NCBI RefSeq assembly: GCF_000208925.1
Contig: NW_001914953.1
Coordinates: 1 to 54,494, forward strand
Direction of reading: 5' to 3'
Length of the DNA: 54,494 bases
Source of the DNA: Entamoeba histolytica HM-1:IMSS
Taxonomy: Eukaryota > Evosea > Mastigamoebida > Endamoebidae
The notes below the pieces were generated by a model that ran no database searches, was not told the DNA's origin, and saw only the letters and a list, made by a program, of their open reading frames with translations. Made by a program: the position numbers and the translations under genes. Shown here piece by piece: positions 21,692 to 32,790 of this stretch. Numbering within the stretch: the stretch's first letter is position 1; each line of letters starts with the position of its first letter.

Positions 21692-23716
21692 TTTTTACTA
21701 ATTGAATGATTGAGTTGAAAAATTATTTGATTGATTTTAAATGAAACAAAAATTGAGTCTTTGATGTAACTTGTATCTAAAATAGAATTAACCTCTAAAC
21801 ATAATTGAGATAATGTTTTATTGATTAACCAATTGATTTTGTTCTTTATTAACTCTCTTGGATGTTTATTACTATTTCTACAACTTGAATAAATGTAAAA
21901 TGACACATATATTAAGTTAAAGATTCATTTAATTGTTTTCTAAGTTATGTATTCAGTCTTGAAGACATAATAACATAGCATTTCTCTAAATAATAACACA
22001 TTTATTTAAATGAAATAATAATATTGGTTATAGAAGAAATAAAAGAGTTGATGATTTAACAGTTTTTATTTCGTGAATTAATAATTCTAAACTAAAACCA
22101 ACAAAAATGAAACTCTAATAACATAATTTATGACTGGATTTATTCTCCCTATAATTTTAATAATTTTTTTGTGTTGTTATTATTAAACAGAATATGATAA
22201 ATTATATGTGAAGTAAATTGGTTCAATAAATTAATAAAATACACTTCTATCAAGATGAAATAGAGTCATAAAAAAAACAACTGATAGCTATAATCTGTTT
22301 AAAATAAATCAACAAATGAGTTGTTAAGAATAAAGAAATGAACGAATTATACAATTCATTATGTTATCTTAAATGAAATTGTTGCATTCATTTAATTATT
22401 GGTCGAACAAGAATAATTAAATCCTGAAAAGACAATAACTGAATTAGACAAAATAAGATAATTATGAATTAAAATAATTGTTGTTCATGTCTAATCTGCT
22501 GTTTTTCAAACAAATTCTGTAAAAACAAATCTAGAGATAGAATAGAGATAAACAAATAACTTCAATATTTTATGAAGTAGAAACATGTAATGTTTGTGTT
22601 AATAGAATAAACAGTCTTGTCAACATTTTCTTAATCAAACAAAACTATTATAGTCGTACAAACTCGAATAATATCTAAGTCATTTAAATTAAAAAGGATG
22701 GAAAGTATTTCATTCAACATAACTAAAGTTTCTTAAATCATACAGTCTCAATATCCTTTACTTTAATGTAGTCAATACTTTCATTCTTATTCTAATTATT
22801 TTATGAAAGATGTACTATTAAATAGAAGAATAGAATGAACAATATTAACACATAATCATTAATCTCATAATAGACTCTTTTTGAATGATGTTATTAATAT
22901 GTTTTTGGTGCATTTCAGACAAAATACTTGTTCATTAAAGAATATAAATAAAGTACAAATTCAGAACAAGTTGAAGAAGATAAGAACCAAAGAAAGTATT
23001 GGAAGAAAGATGAAGGTTCAAATAAAAATGATGTAGACTAAGAAGATAAAACAATAGCAGAGAAGCATTGACATGAAAATAATTGTCTGACAATGGAAAT
23101 TTTTCAAAGAAGAATCAACTCCTCGTTCTACAAAGTAGAAAGATTAAACAATCAAAATCAATTAAATTTAACAAAAGAAGGAAGAAGAAAATAAAAGCAA
23201 AGAATACCAACTCAACCAATGATAAATATTGTATTTTATAATTACAAGAATCTTAAAAGAATAATTCAGGAATGGGGGTGTTAAGAAAAGAATATATTCT
23301 CTTTACTTTACATTTATTTTTGTTCAAATGGATATGCTGTAATTGAATCAACACTCATCTTCCTTGGAATGAGCCAAATAATACCAATAAGAAGTGGTTA
23401 TTTACTTGCAACTATCTTCTTATTAATGAGGTTCAAACATTAATTTCTCTTTTTTATTTAATGAAAGACTTTCTTTTATAAATGAAAGATTAAAACGTTA
23501 TTGATAATTTACTATGTTATGAATAAACAAAATGAAGTGGAAGATAAGATAATGGTAGTTATAACTTATGAATAAAAAAAACCATTTTTATTATATCTAT
23601 TTTAAATGAAACAATGACTTATTATATTCAAATTACTTTTTATCATTCAAATTATTATTTTTAAGAAGAATAATTATCATAAAAAGAAATTGAAAAAGAA
23701 GAACTGTTAAAATGGA
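21692..23716. other. Gene-free AT-rich stretch
   Basis: No coding frame of credible composition was seen on either strand; an overlapping reverse frame at 21550-21906 is a shadow of the helicase 3' exon. No RNA gene, retrotransposon piece or shared repeat was recognised. Confidence 0.5.
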
Positions 23717-25116
23717 ATGAACCAAACAAAACTTATAATTAACAAGTTTGTTTTTTTTTGTTGTTTTAAAAGTTTCTTTTAAAGTACTAGAAAACTCTTA
23801 TTCAATTATCTTGACAAACTCAACCTGTTAGAGAATCTCCAAAACATACTTCAAAAGAATTAGAATCAATAACTATTTTAAAAAATCATCATAACAATAA
23901 TGAAAATGATTTACAACTTAAAGATATTACATTTTTAGATTTAAGTTTTCAACATTTGAAGATATTACCAAAGTATTTACATTCTCTTAACTTAATTAAA
24001 TTAGATCTTTCTAATAATCAAATAGAAGGTGATATTAATCTTTCATTCTTATCATCTTTACAAACACTTGACATAAATTCAAATTACATTAACAGTATTA
24101 AACTACCTTCTTCTTTAGAAACGATTAATATTTCTCAAAATAACATTAATTCATTTGAATATGAAAATAATAGTTTAAGAAAGCTATTATGTAATAATAT
24201 TAATATGTTAACTATTTCATCTCCAAATCTTATTGAACTTTCTTGTTCAACAACTAATTTAATTACCAAACAACAACACCTTACAAAATTAATAATAATG
24301 AATTCTCTTCACTGTGAACAATATAATTTTTATCAATTTGAATATCTTTCTTCACTAACAATTTCTTGTTGTGAATTATATTTTCTTCCTCAATGTATTG
24401 AAAAGATGAATTTAATTTGTTTAGATGTCAGTTGTAATTTGATTTCTTTATTTCCAAAAAACCTTCCTACCACATTAACCAGTCTTAATTTAAACTACAA
24501 CCAAATATCATCAATTCCACTTCAATATATTAATCATTTAAAAGAATTATTTATTACAGGAAATTTAATAACTTTATCAACAGTTGAATCACTTTCAAAC
24601 ATATTATACATTCCTTATTTTAAACCTGAAAGACTTATTGAAATAGAAGATGGAATTTATGTTGGTAATAAACATCATTCACAAAATAAATCTATTCTTG
24701 ATAAATTCAATATTAAAAGTATTATTACAGTTGCTGAAATATTACCATCTTATCCTTCTTTATTTAATTATAAAGTTATTAAAGTTCCTGATTTACCAAC
24801 AACAAATTTATATATACATTTTAATGAATGTTATAACTTTATTGAATCTAATAAAAATAAAGGTTCTATTTTAATACATTGTGTTGCTGGAAGAAGTAGA
24901 AGTGGAACTATTGCAATTTCATATTTTATGAAGAAGAAACAATTATCACTTGATAAAACATTAACATTCATTAGAAATAAAAATCCAAAAATTGAACCAA
25001 ACAGTGGATTTATGGAACAACTACGAAGATATGAAATAGAAATGAATTTAAATAAAAAAGATAATAAAACACTTTTATCTTCATCAAAACATAATCAGAA
25101 GTGTTGTATAAATTAG
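23717..25116 (+). CDS. Leucine-rich-repeat dual-specificity phosphatase, two exons
   Basis: The open frame extends upstream past 23956 with no ATG. Splicing ATGAACCAAACAAAACTT... (exon 1, 23717-23745) across an 86-bp intron (GTTTGT...GTTAG) to 23832 restores a start and gives 437 residues. The N-terminal half holds about ten short LRRs (LIKLDLSNNQIEG, LTSLNLNYNQISS). The C-terminal half is a dual-specificity phosphatase with IEDGIYVGN, an Asp-containing VPDLPT loop and the active site HCVAGRSRSG near residue 360 (HCx5R intact). The chain ends KCCIN, a possible CaaX prenylation box, although C-terminal Asn is not a common choice. LRR-DSP fusions are a known Entamoeba type. The exon-1 assignment is inference from splice consensus. 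Confidence 0.82.
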
Positions 25117-25189
25117 AATTGAGAGTAAATGGTATTGGTTTCATTAACTTTAAAATAAAAAAAAGAAAAAATCTTAAAAACTAAATTTT

Positions 25190-27874
25190 ATGTCAAATCA
25201 AAGAAAAGAACCACTTTCTGAAGATAAATTAAATAATTATGGTATGTCATCATTCTCAAATGTAAATTCTTCCTACATAATTAAAAAAATTCCTCAAAAC
25301 CCATTTTCTGATCCTGAAACAACTACTTTATATCATTCATATGATAATTATCATCCTTTTAATCATCAAACTTCATTCTTTCAACCACGTTCTGTTAATT
25401 ATGATCAATCTGACTATCAACCAACTTATGATTCTTTTGATTACACACAAACTAAAGAACTTCAAACATTGTCTATTCCTGAAATACAACAAAGTCATGT
25501 AGTAAATTCAAACCTTCCTATTTCAGTTAGTCCTGTTCAAACGAATAAACATTTAGGAACAACAAGAAAACAGACTTTAACTCATAAAGATGATGAAGCT
25601 ATTATAATGTCAAAAAGTCTTAAACCAACTGCTATGATAGAACCACCAAAGTTACCTAAAAGAAAAAATGAGTTACCTAAAAGAAAAAAACAATATAAAA
25701 CTAAAGACACTTCAAAACCTTATAAAGTCGTACCATTGTCATTACAAACTAAACCTACAATCACTTTTGAACAACAAGTAATTTTAACAAAAGAAAATCA
25801 AATTTCTAAGTCTGAATCATTTCCACCAACTCAAGAAGAAAATATTTCTTTAAATCTTGAAGGTACTTTAACTAAACTACCTACTTCAAAAAGTTCTACA
25901 AAACCAGAAACTTCTCCTATTAATCATAGTCATATTTTTAACCTCACTCATATTACCTCATCTCAATCAATACCTTCACAATCTCCTATTTATTCTTCAT
26001 ATCCATTAAATAGTACTACTTCATATAACCTTCATCCATTAAGTCAACAAATAAATTCATCTGGTGTTATTGAACCTGCAAAAATAGTTGTTTCTCCAGA
26101 ATCATCTATTGACCCTCAAATAGATAAATCTAATAATGTTCAATATCGATCCCCAAACTCTCTTATTCTTCCACCCCTACATGACTCTACTGCTCCTATA
26201 GTTACACACTCTCCTATGCTAATGAAAAGCAATTCTATTATTCAACTTCCTCCAACTAAAGTGTCTTTAAAAACAAATTCTTCTGAAAATGAAGAATTTC
26301 CTCTTCCTTCTTCAGTACCATTAACATCACAAGAAGACTTAAACCAAACACTAAATTTAAATGATAGTTCATTGGCAGAGCCAAAATTAATACGTGGTGG
26401 TAATGTCACAAGGAATGTTTCATCAAAGAAAGTTCATATTTTTAATCTTAAAGAAAAAGAGGATAACCAACAAGATTTATCTGACTCTATTACAACGCCA
26501 CTAGCACAAATAACCCAAGAAAAGATAGTGATGAATATAAAAGAAATAAACAAAATAGACAAAAGTATTGAAGTAGAGGAAAATCAATTAAGCGAAAAAA
26601 TCAGATTAAACAAAAAATTTCAAAAAAGAAGCGATGGGCCCTATCAAGAAACTGAAAGTGAGACAATGGAAAAGAGAAAACACACTATAAGTCTTAATGA
26701 AAAAACTAGTATGAAAGTTAAAGAAATACCTTCAACTATATCCAATGAAGAAAGTATAGAAAGTAGTAAAGAAAAAGAAGAAATAATTGAACAAGCTGAT
26801 CTAGACAAATTACAAGGAATAGACACAAGAGTATTTACTTCTGAATTTAAGTTATTCAGAAAAAAAGAGGCAAAAGTTTTTTCTCTTATAAAATCATCAA
26901 TGGAAAAAGAAAATAATAAATTATTTGGTAAACCTTGGAAAGAAAAACTCAAAACAGAGCCATCTGATCAAACCCATCTTTTTATTAATTCATTAACATT
27001 AAAATATATTAATACACAACCCCTTAACAATGAAGACTCAACAATAGAAGAAGAAAAAGAAGTACATTCTACTGAAGTGTTAACAAACACTAAACCAGAA
27101 ACAAATAAAGAGAATGATTTAAATAATACTTCTAATCCATTAACAAGTAATGACTTAGAAACTGATACTTATAATAAAGAAGAAATAAAAGAAACTGATA
27201 AAGAAAAAGAACAAAAAAGTGAAGAAAAAGAAATTATTAACAAAGAGAATATAGAACTTGAAGATCTAAAACTTGTAAATAAGAAAAAAAAGAAAAGTAC
27301 AATAAACAAAAAAGAACAACAATCTGACTTTCAAAAAACAGAAGATAACTCTTTTGATTTACCATCTTCTATTGGTGGAATAGAAAAGGTAGAACCTGAA
27401 GAGATGAAAGATCAACCTCCTCTTGAAAGTTCTACTATAAATGAATCTTCTCATGATTTAGTAATTTCAAAAAAACAAAGTAAACGGTCTGAGGTACATG
27501 AACCAACAGAAGAACAATCCAAATTTAGTGATAGTGTTTTGAAAGGAAATTATTATCTCAGGCCACGAGATTCAAGAACATCTGTTGATATTTATCAACC
27601 TGATTTTCCTGCAACTAGAACAAGGTCAACAAAGAAGAAAATAAAAAAATCAGTAGAGAAAAAAACAGGACATGAAGAAACAGAGGAAGAAAGTACTAAT
27701 GTTCGTTCAACAGAAGAAGAACAAACCAAAAAAAGACAAAGGTATTCAACACGTAAAAAAACTAAAAGAAGGATTAGTAATAAAACCTTAAAAAGTAAGT
27801 TTCAAGAAATAGACCAATCAAATTCTCAAAAATCTGAAGAAGAAAAGCCAAAAAGGAAATTATCAAAGAAATAA
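25190..27874 (+). CDS. Large disordered protein of unknown function
   Basis: The protein is 894 residues with no recognised fold. Residues 1-430 are Ser/Thr/Pro/Asn-rich with little charge. From about 430 the chain becomes rich in Lys and Glu, and the last 100 residues are strongly basic with Arg/Lys clusters (KKRQRYSTRKKTKRR) that look like nuclear localisation signals. A near-repeat LPKRKNELPKRKKQ occurs near residue 155. The segment YYLRPRDSRTSVDIYQPDF near 785 is the only stretch with a conserved-motif look. It starts 73 bp after the LRR phosphatase stop. A nuclear or chromatin role is a guess. Confidence 0.65.
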   Translation: MSNQRKEPLSEDKLNNYGMSSFSNVNSSYIIKKIPQNPFSDPETTTLYHSYDNYHPFNHQTSFFQPRSVNYDQSDYQPTYDSFDYTQTKELQTLSIPEIQQSHVVNSNLPISVSPVQTNKHLGTTRKQTLTHKDDEAIIMSKSLKPTAMIEPPKLPKRKNELPKRKKQYKTKDTSKPYKVVPLSLQTKPTITFEQQVILTKENQISKSESFPPTQEENISLNLEGTLTKLPTSKSSTKPETSPINHSHIFNLTHITSSQSIPSQSPIYSSYPLNSTTSYNLHPLSQQINSSGVIEPAKIVVSPESSIDPQIDKSNNVQYRSPNSLILPPLHDSTAPIVTHSPMLMKSNSIIQLPPTKVSLKTNSSENEEFPLPSSVPLTSQEDLNQTLNLNDSSLAEPKLIRGGNVTRNVSSKKVHIFNLKEKEDNQQDLSDSITTPLAQITQEKIVMNIKEINKIDKSIEVEENQLSEKIRLNKKFQKRSDGPYQETESETMEKRKHTISLNEKTSMKVKEIPSTISNEESIESSKEKEEIIEQADLDKLQGIDTRVFTSEFKLFRKKEAKVFSLIKSSMEKENNKLFGKPWKEKLKTEPSDQTHLFINSLTLKYINTQPLNNEDSTIEEEKEVHSTEVLTNTKPETNKENDLNNTSNPLTSNDLETDTYNKEEIKETDKEKEQKSEEKEIINKENIELEDLKLVNKKKKKSTINKKEQQSDFQKTEDNSFDLPSSIGGIEKVEPEEMKDQPPLESSTINESSHDLVISKKQSKRSEVHEPTEEQSKFSDSVLKGNYYLRPRDSRTSVDIYQPDFPATRTRSTKKKIKKSVEKKTGHEETEEESTNVRSTEEEQTKKRQRYSTRKKTKRRISNKTLKSKFQEIDQSNSQKSEEEKPKRKLSKK

Positions 27875-28366
27875 AAAGCTTAACTGTAAACAACTATGTT
27901 CATCTTTTTATTGTTTTTTATCTATTTATTAAAGTGTATTTTAACTCTAGTTAACTCTTTTATTTTTCTCTTTCATATTTAATAATAATAAAGAATAATT
28001 TCATAATTTAGAAAAATTAAATGAAGAGTAGTAAATAGTAATATTTACATCAAATTTAATTAACAGCGTAAAATAATATTGTAAAATATTATCTAATTCA
28101 ATTAAAATTTAAAAAGAAATTTAATGAATAAAATATTAAGAAAGAAGAAATATAATATCAAAAGTATAAATAAAAAATAAAATCAATAAAGATAATAATA
28201 CTTAATATCAAATTATTTAATAATAAAAATAATGAAGAGTTAAAAGTAAAAATAATATAAATAAGAAAATAAAATACCTTTTTGAAAGATTTAATAAAAT
28301 ACAACATAATGAACTATTATTTAATGAATGTTATTTTTTTAAATTAAAAAAAATTTATGAAATTAA
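27875..28366. other. Gene-free A-rich stretch before the LINE insertion
   Basis: This is the 3' flank of the disordered-protein gene; composition is almost entirely A/T with no coding or repeat signal. It ends at the left copy of the target duplication. Confidence 0.5.
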
Positions 28367-28388
28367 ATGAAAAAGAGAATATTAAACA
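28367..28388. repeat. Left target-site duplication of the 28.4-kb LINE (22 bp)
   Basis: Positions 28367-28388 and 28845-28866 are identical over 22 bp (starting ATGAAAAAGAG, ending TTAAACA) and bracket the LINE fragment exactly. Confidence 0.92.
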
Positions 28389-28844
28389 AAAAAAAAAAAA
28401 AAAAAAAAAAAGGTCAATTATTAGATATATCCTCAATTGGATTTTCTTCATACTGAGAAGTGATTATTTCAGTTTCTTCAATATGATCTATTGGTGTAAT
28501 AGAGTTCATTTCTAGCATGCTCGCATTAGATTGTTCTTCTTCTAATGTGCTGCCAGAATTTCCTGTATAAAACATTAAGTCTTTCATATTTTTTATTATT
28601 ATTGTTCGTAGGATTTTGGGGAAGTGTAATTGTAATTTCAGTACTTTTACTCTTCTTGCTGATTCTTTATGTATTAATCCATTTATTGATAATATAACAG
28701 GTATTATTTCTACATATATTAATTCTCTATTCTTATTTTCTCTTGTAAATCTTTGTATTTATTTATTTTATGAATATAATTTAATTCTAAATTATTATCC
28801 TGACATATAGCAACATCTATAATATATCCTTTCTTTTCTTTCAT
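28389..28844 (-). mobile_element. 5'-truncated LINE insertion with ORF2 C-terminus and T-tail
   Basis: On the minus strand the insertion starts inside the nuclease region. With one frameshift it reads NKYKDLQEKI, then VEIIPVILSINGLIHKES, collinear with the nuclease-region residues of the copies at 38-42 kb. It continues IKNMKDLMFYTGNSGSTLE... to a TGA at about 28414-28416. Two bases later an uninterrupted run of 24 T (sense strand; A on plus, 28388-28411) forms the tail. The flanking 22-bp duplication shows insertion by target-primed reverse transcription with 5' truncation. It sits between the 3' ends of two convergent genes. This copy shows the complete 3' end of the family: ORF2 stop, almost no 3' UTR, and a homopolymer T tail. 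Confidence 0.9.
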
Positions 28845-28866
28845 ATGAAAAAGAGAATATTAAACA
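28845..28866. repeat. Right target-site duplication of the 28.4-kb LINE (22 bp)
   Basis: Identical to 28367-28388. Confidence 0.92.
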
Positions 28867-28987
28867 TAAAAAAGAAATAATAAAAATTAATAATTATTGG
28901 TTTATAAAGCAAAGAATTTAAATTAAAAATATTTAATGAATAAATTTTAACAATAATGAATAGAGTAAATAAACAATGAGAAGGAAA

Positions 28988-29890
28988 TTAGCAATGAGTT
29001 TCCATTATTAATACAGCAATGGATTGAGATGATACTTTTAAAGAAAAATCATTAATTTTAGTATCTTTTAAAGGTTCTAAATCATTTGGATAAGTTTCTT
29101 CTTGTTTTATTTCTTCTTTTTTTTGTATTGGTTGTTTAAAGACAAGTTGAGGCATTTGGATAATAGAATTTCCTTCTTTTGCTTTCCAAGTAATATATTT
29201 TCTTTTACGATCTAAATTTAAAGTAGACCCAACACGTTGCAATCTTTTTTTTTCACTGAACATAGCGATTTGTTGTTTAGTTTCACCAGATAAAACCAAT
29301 GAAGGAGTAATTTGAGGTTTTTGTAATTTTTGATTATTAACAGAAACACCAGGAGCAATTAAATTTTGTTCGTTTTTTAATATTCCTCTATTTTGTAATG
29401 CAAAGAATTTTGGAGGAGGTGCTGCTAAAACAATTGTAGAAGAAGAAGAAGTTGAATTTGGTTTGGTTTGTTTAGGAAATGGAAGAGCTGAATGAACGTC
29501 ATTAGATTGAGTGAAAGGAGTTTGAGATTTTAGTCCAATATCATTTTGTTTTTGTATTTCATCTGGAGAAGTTGAAGAAGAAATTGCATGTCTATTTTGG
29601 TGTATTAAAACTTTTTCTGGAGGGGTTTTAGAGATTACTGGTTGAAGCCATTCATTTTTTGGTTTAGGTTTTGTTGAAGGACTAACACAATGTGAAGATT
29701 CAACATAAGAAGAAGACTTTAAAAATTCACCATTTTCTCTTTTCTTTACTATTCTTCGAGGTTTAGGTAATATTGGTAATTGGTTTATTTGTTGTGGTAA
29801 TTGGGTATAATTTGATCGTGGATATAAATATTCGGTAGTTAAGGTTTGATTTGGAGACGGAGAGTCTGATGGAACAAAAAACCGACTCAT
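28988..29890 (-). CDS. Pro/Ser-rich disordered protein
   Basis: The 300-residue protein has many Pro, Ser, Gln and Lys residues and no recognised domain. Short linear stretches stand out: LPILPKPRRIVKKR near residue 40, AAPPPKFFALQNRG near 155 and KYITWKAKEGNSIIQMPQL near 230. The PPP and PKPR segments could bind SH3 domains. It is convergent with the gene ending at 27874, the LINE lying between them. Function unknown. Confidence 0.65.
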   Translation of the reverse strand: MSRFFVPSDSPSPNQTLTTEYLYPRSNYTQLPQQINQLPILPKPRRIVKKRENGEFLKSSSYVESSHCVSPSTKPKPKNEWLQPVISKTPPEKVLIHQNRHAISSSTSPDEIQKQNDIGLKSQTPFTQSNDVHSALPFPKQTKPNSTSSSSTIVLAAPPPKFFALQNRGILKNEQNLIAPGVSVNNQKLQKPQITPSLVLSGETKQQIAMFSEKKRLQRVGSTLNLDRKRKYITWKAKEGNSIIQMPQLVFKQPIQKKEEIKQEETYPNDLEPLKDTKINDFSLKVSSQSIAVLIMETHC

Positions 29891-30083
29891 CGTCCAATAA
29901 AAGAATAAAAATTTATAGTTTCAGCTCTTTAGAAAATGGAGAAAAAGAAACATTTTTACATTAATCTTTTATCATTCGAAACTAAAAAATGTTTATAATT
30001 TATAGTTAATTATTAATAATTAAAAAACTAAAAGAATAATAAAAATGATAAAAATGAAAATAAAAAAAAAATGAAAAAAATAA

Positions 30084-31406
30084 ATGACTATTTCTCTTAC
30101 AATCAGTTCAATTGAAACACTTTTTAAGAAAAGAAAGGATGAGTTAGAATTACAACGTCAAATGTTTAATGAGAAAAAAGAACAAATATTACATATAGAA
30201 TGTAAAGCTACAGAAACATATAAAAATATAGAAAATTTATCAAATAAAGAAGAATGTAAGAATAACACATATTATCAAACAATATTATTAATGTCTTTAA
30301 AATCATTACAACATATAAAAGAAATAAAAAGAAAAATTATAAAATGTATTCAAGAAATATATAGTGAAATAATTACTTTAACATTCTATATTAATACTAC
30401 TCGTTATAGAAATTCTTTATTTATTGGAATACAAAAACCTTCATTAACAATTACTTGTTTTAATAAAAATGGTGCTATTGACACTGACCATCAAACTCTC
30501 CACACAAAATTTGAAGGTAAATTTTTACAAACATTTAGTTCTAATATTAAAGAAGTAAAATTTAATCGTTTGATAATTCCAATAAGTTTTGGAAATCATT
30601 TTTCTCCAGCATTTTCATGTATTACAATAAAGAGTAATGAACTTTATATTACTGGTGATATTAATAATCATACAATTAAGTTAATTACAATTATGAAAGA
30701 TAGAAACTTTTCTGAAGAATTTAGTCTTAAAGTAGAACATCCAACATGTATTGTAGAACATAAGAAAAGTTCATTATTTTATATTAGTGATAAACAACTT
30801 CATCGTGTATTTATTTTTAATAAAAAAACTGGTGATTTTAGATCATTTGGTGGATACGGAAATGAACCAGGTAAATTTAATGAACCAATGTGTATTGCAA
30901 TTGACTCTTTTGATAATGTTTATGTTGCTGATGCTATGAACTTTAGAATTCAAATTTTCACACTTAATGGAACATATATATCATCATTAAGTTTTCCTAA
31001 TCAACGAACACCGTTTTATCCACACTGTATTTTATTTGATGAAGATCAATTGATAGTAATAGATAATTGGGGAAGTTCTATCTTTTCAATTAATCCAAAA
31101 CAAAAAAAAGTGACTTCTATTATTTCTAGATATGGTGGAGCAAAAGGGTTTGTTAATAGACCAACATTTGCTTGTATTGACAAATATAAAAGACTATTTG
31201 TTAGTGATAGCGGAAACAATAGAATTGCTTGTTTTAAGAAAAATAATTTTCTTGGGTCAATTGAAATGAAAACTTTGGGATTAGTTGGTTCTCCATTAGG
31301 AATTAGTGTCAGTGATAAAAAACTTATTTTCTCGACAACAGCAAATGAACCTTATTTAAATTGTGTGTCAATAAAGAATTTCCCAAACCCAACTTTTATT
31401 TTGTAA
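30084..31406 (+). CDS. NHL-repeat beta-propeller protein with N-terminal coiled coil
   Basis: The protein is 440 residues. Residues 1-100 form a charged coiled coil. From about 175 onward the sequence folds as an NHL-type propeller with repeats of the form GxFNEPxCIAIDSFDNVYVADAMNFRIQIF (around 270-300) and RPTFACIDKYKRLFVSDSGNNRIACF (around 370-395). This coiled-coil-then-NHL layout resembles the C-terminal half of TRIM/NHL proteins, but no RING or B-box zinc fingers are present. Protein or RNA binding is the likely role; a specific partner cannot be named. Confidence 0.82.
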   Translation: MTISLTISSIETLFKKRKDELELQRQMFNEKKEQILHIECKATETYKNIENLSNKEECKNNTYYQTILLMSLKSLQHIKEIKRKIIKCIQEIYSEIITLTFYINTTRYRNSLFIGIQKPSLTITCFNKNGAIDTDHQTLHTKFEGKFLQTFSSNIKEVKFNRLIIPISFGNHFSPAFSCITIKSNELYITGDINNHTIKLITIMKDRNFSEEFSLKVEHPTCIVEHKKSSLFYISDKQLHRVFIFNKKTGDFRSFGGYGNEPGKFNEPMCIAIDSFDNVYVADAMNFRIQIFTLNGTYISSLSFPNQRTPFYPHCILFDEDQLIVIDNWGSSIFSINPKQKKVTSIISRYGGAKGFVNRPTFACIDKYKRLFVSDSGNNRIACFKKNNFLGSIEMKTLGLVGSPLGISVSDKKLIFSTTANEPYLNCVSIKNFPNPTFIL

Positions 31407-31560
31407 TAATATTCATTTTTCGTTTTTGTTTTATAAAAAAAAATTTTCTCAAATTCACAAATAGAATCTCTTAATTTTTAGATTTGATAAAAGATTGACT
31501 TAAAGAGTAAAAGTGAAAGAAAAAAAAAACGAAAATTCTTTTAAAGAACTTATAAATCAT

Positions 31561-32790
31561 ATGGGAAATTCAAATCACAAACCAGAGAAAAAAAATAATA
31601 AAGGAAAGAAAGAAAAAGGAAAACGAAAGAATGAAAAGATAAAAGATGAGACAAATGAAAAAGAAGCAATCGAAGAACCAACTCCAAATGAAGAGAAAGA
31701 ACCTTGTACAGATACAAAACCTAATGAAGATAATCAAATTGTAAAAGGAAAAGAAGGGGAAAAAGAAGAATATATTGAATTATATAATGAAGGTAAGAAA
31801 AAAGTTACTCAAGATGACTTTGAATTATTAAAGGTTATTGGTCGTGGTTCATTTGGTAAAGTGATGATGGTTAAAAAGAAAGATGATGGAAGAATATTTG
31901 CTATGAAAATATTAAGAAAAGATATAGTCAAAGAACGTAAACAAGTTGACCATACAAAAGCAGAAAAGAATGTGTTAATGCAATTACATCATCCTTTTAT
32001 TGTTAAATTATATTATGCATTCCAAACAACAGATAAATTATATATGGTTATGGATTTTGTTAATGGAGGAGAATTGTTTTATCATTTAAAGAATGAAAAT
32101 TGTTTCTCAGAAGAGCGAGCAAAGTTTTATGCTGCTGAAATTGCTACTGTACTGATTCATATTCATTCATTAGGAATAATCTATCGAGACTTAAAACCAG
32201 AAAATATATTACTAGACAATACAGGAAATATTGTTATCACTGATTTTGGATTAAGTAAACAACTAGCTGCTGGTGAAGAAACACAAACATTTTGTGGAAC
32301 ACCCGATTACTTAGCTCCAGAAATTTTAAAAGGTGTTGGTCATGGACCAGGAGTTGATTGGTGGAGTTTAGGAATTTTAATTTATGAAATGATTGTTGGT
32401 ATTCCACCATTTTATGATGATGATGTATCATTAATGTATCAAAAAATATTAAAGTCACAGCCTCATTTCCCTCGTAATATTTCTTATGATGCAAAATCTG
32501 TTATTATGGGTTTATTAGAAAAAGATCCAGCAGAACGTCTTGGAGGAGAAGATGTTATTCACATGGCTTGGTTTGACAGTATTGATTTTGAAAAATTAAA
32601 AAGAAAAGAATTAACTCCACCATGGATTCCTCCAGTAAAAAGTCAAACTGAAACGAGCCAAATTGATGAAGAATTTGTTCAAGAGGCTGCTGTTGATACT
32701 CCCCCCTCTGAAGAACAAGAACAAAATAAAGATAATACATTTGAAGGTTTTACATTTGTACAAACCAATGCTATGGAAGAACAACAATAA
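31561..32790 (+). CDS. AGC-family protein kinase with MG-starting basic N-terminus
   Basis: The ATG at 31561 is the first in frame, and upstream codons to 31513 contain no ATG. It gives 409 residues. Residues 1-80 are disordered, basic then acidic, and start MGNSNHK, a possible N-myristoylation site. The kinase has GRGSFGKV near 94-101, AMKILRK, YRDLKPEN, DFG, and activation segment TFCGTPDYLAPE. It ends with an AGC tail: TPPWIPPVKSQTETS and the hydrophobic motif FEGFTF. All catalytic residues are present. It is of the Akt/SGK type without a PH domain. Membrane attachment through myristate plus the lysine cluster would replace the PH domain; that is inference. Confidence 0.9.
   Translation: MGNSNHKPEKKNNKGKKEKGKRKNEKIKDETNEKEAIEEPTPNEEKEPCTDTKPNEDNQIVKGKEGEKEEYIELYNEGKKKVTQDDFELLKVIGRGSFGKVMMVKKKDDGRIFAMKILRKDIVKERKQVDHTKAEKNVLMQLHHPFIVKLYYAFQTTDKLYMVMDFVNGGELFYHLKNENCFSEERAKFYAAEIATVLIHIHSLGIIYRDLKPENILLDNTGNIVITDFGLSKQLAAGEETQTFCGTPDYLAPEILKGVGHGPGVDWWSLGILIYEMIVGIPPFYDDDVSLMYQKILKSQPHFPRNISYDAKSVIMGLLEKDPAERLGGEDVIHMAWFDSIDFEKLKRKELTPPWIPPVKSQTETSQIDEEFVQEAAVDTPPSEEQEQNKDNTFEGFTFVQTNAMEEQQ

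Noticed and set aside
28412..28560. Possible U6-like small RNA (GGCAGCA, GGAAC and AGCATG words on the minus strand, repeated at 42.9 kb)
   Set aside because: The ACAGAGA box of U6 is absent, and both copies translate as the C-terminus of LINE ORF2, which explains the similarity.
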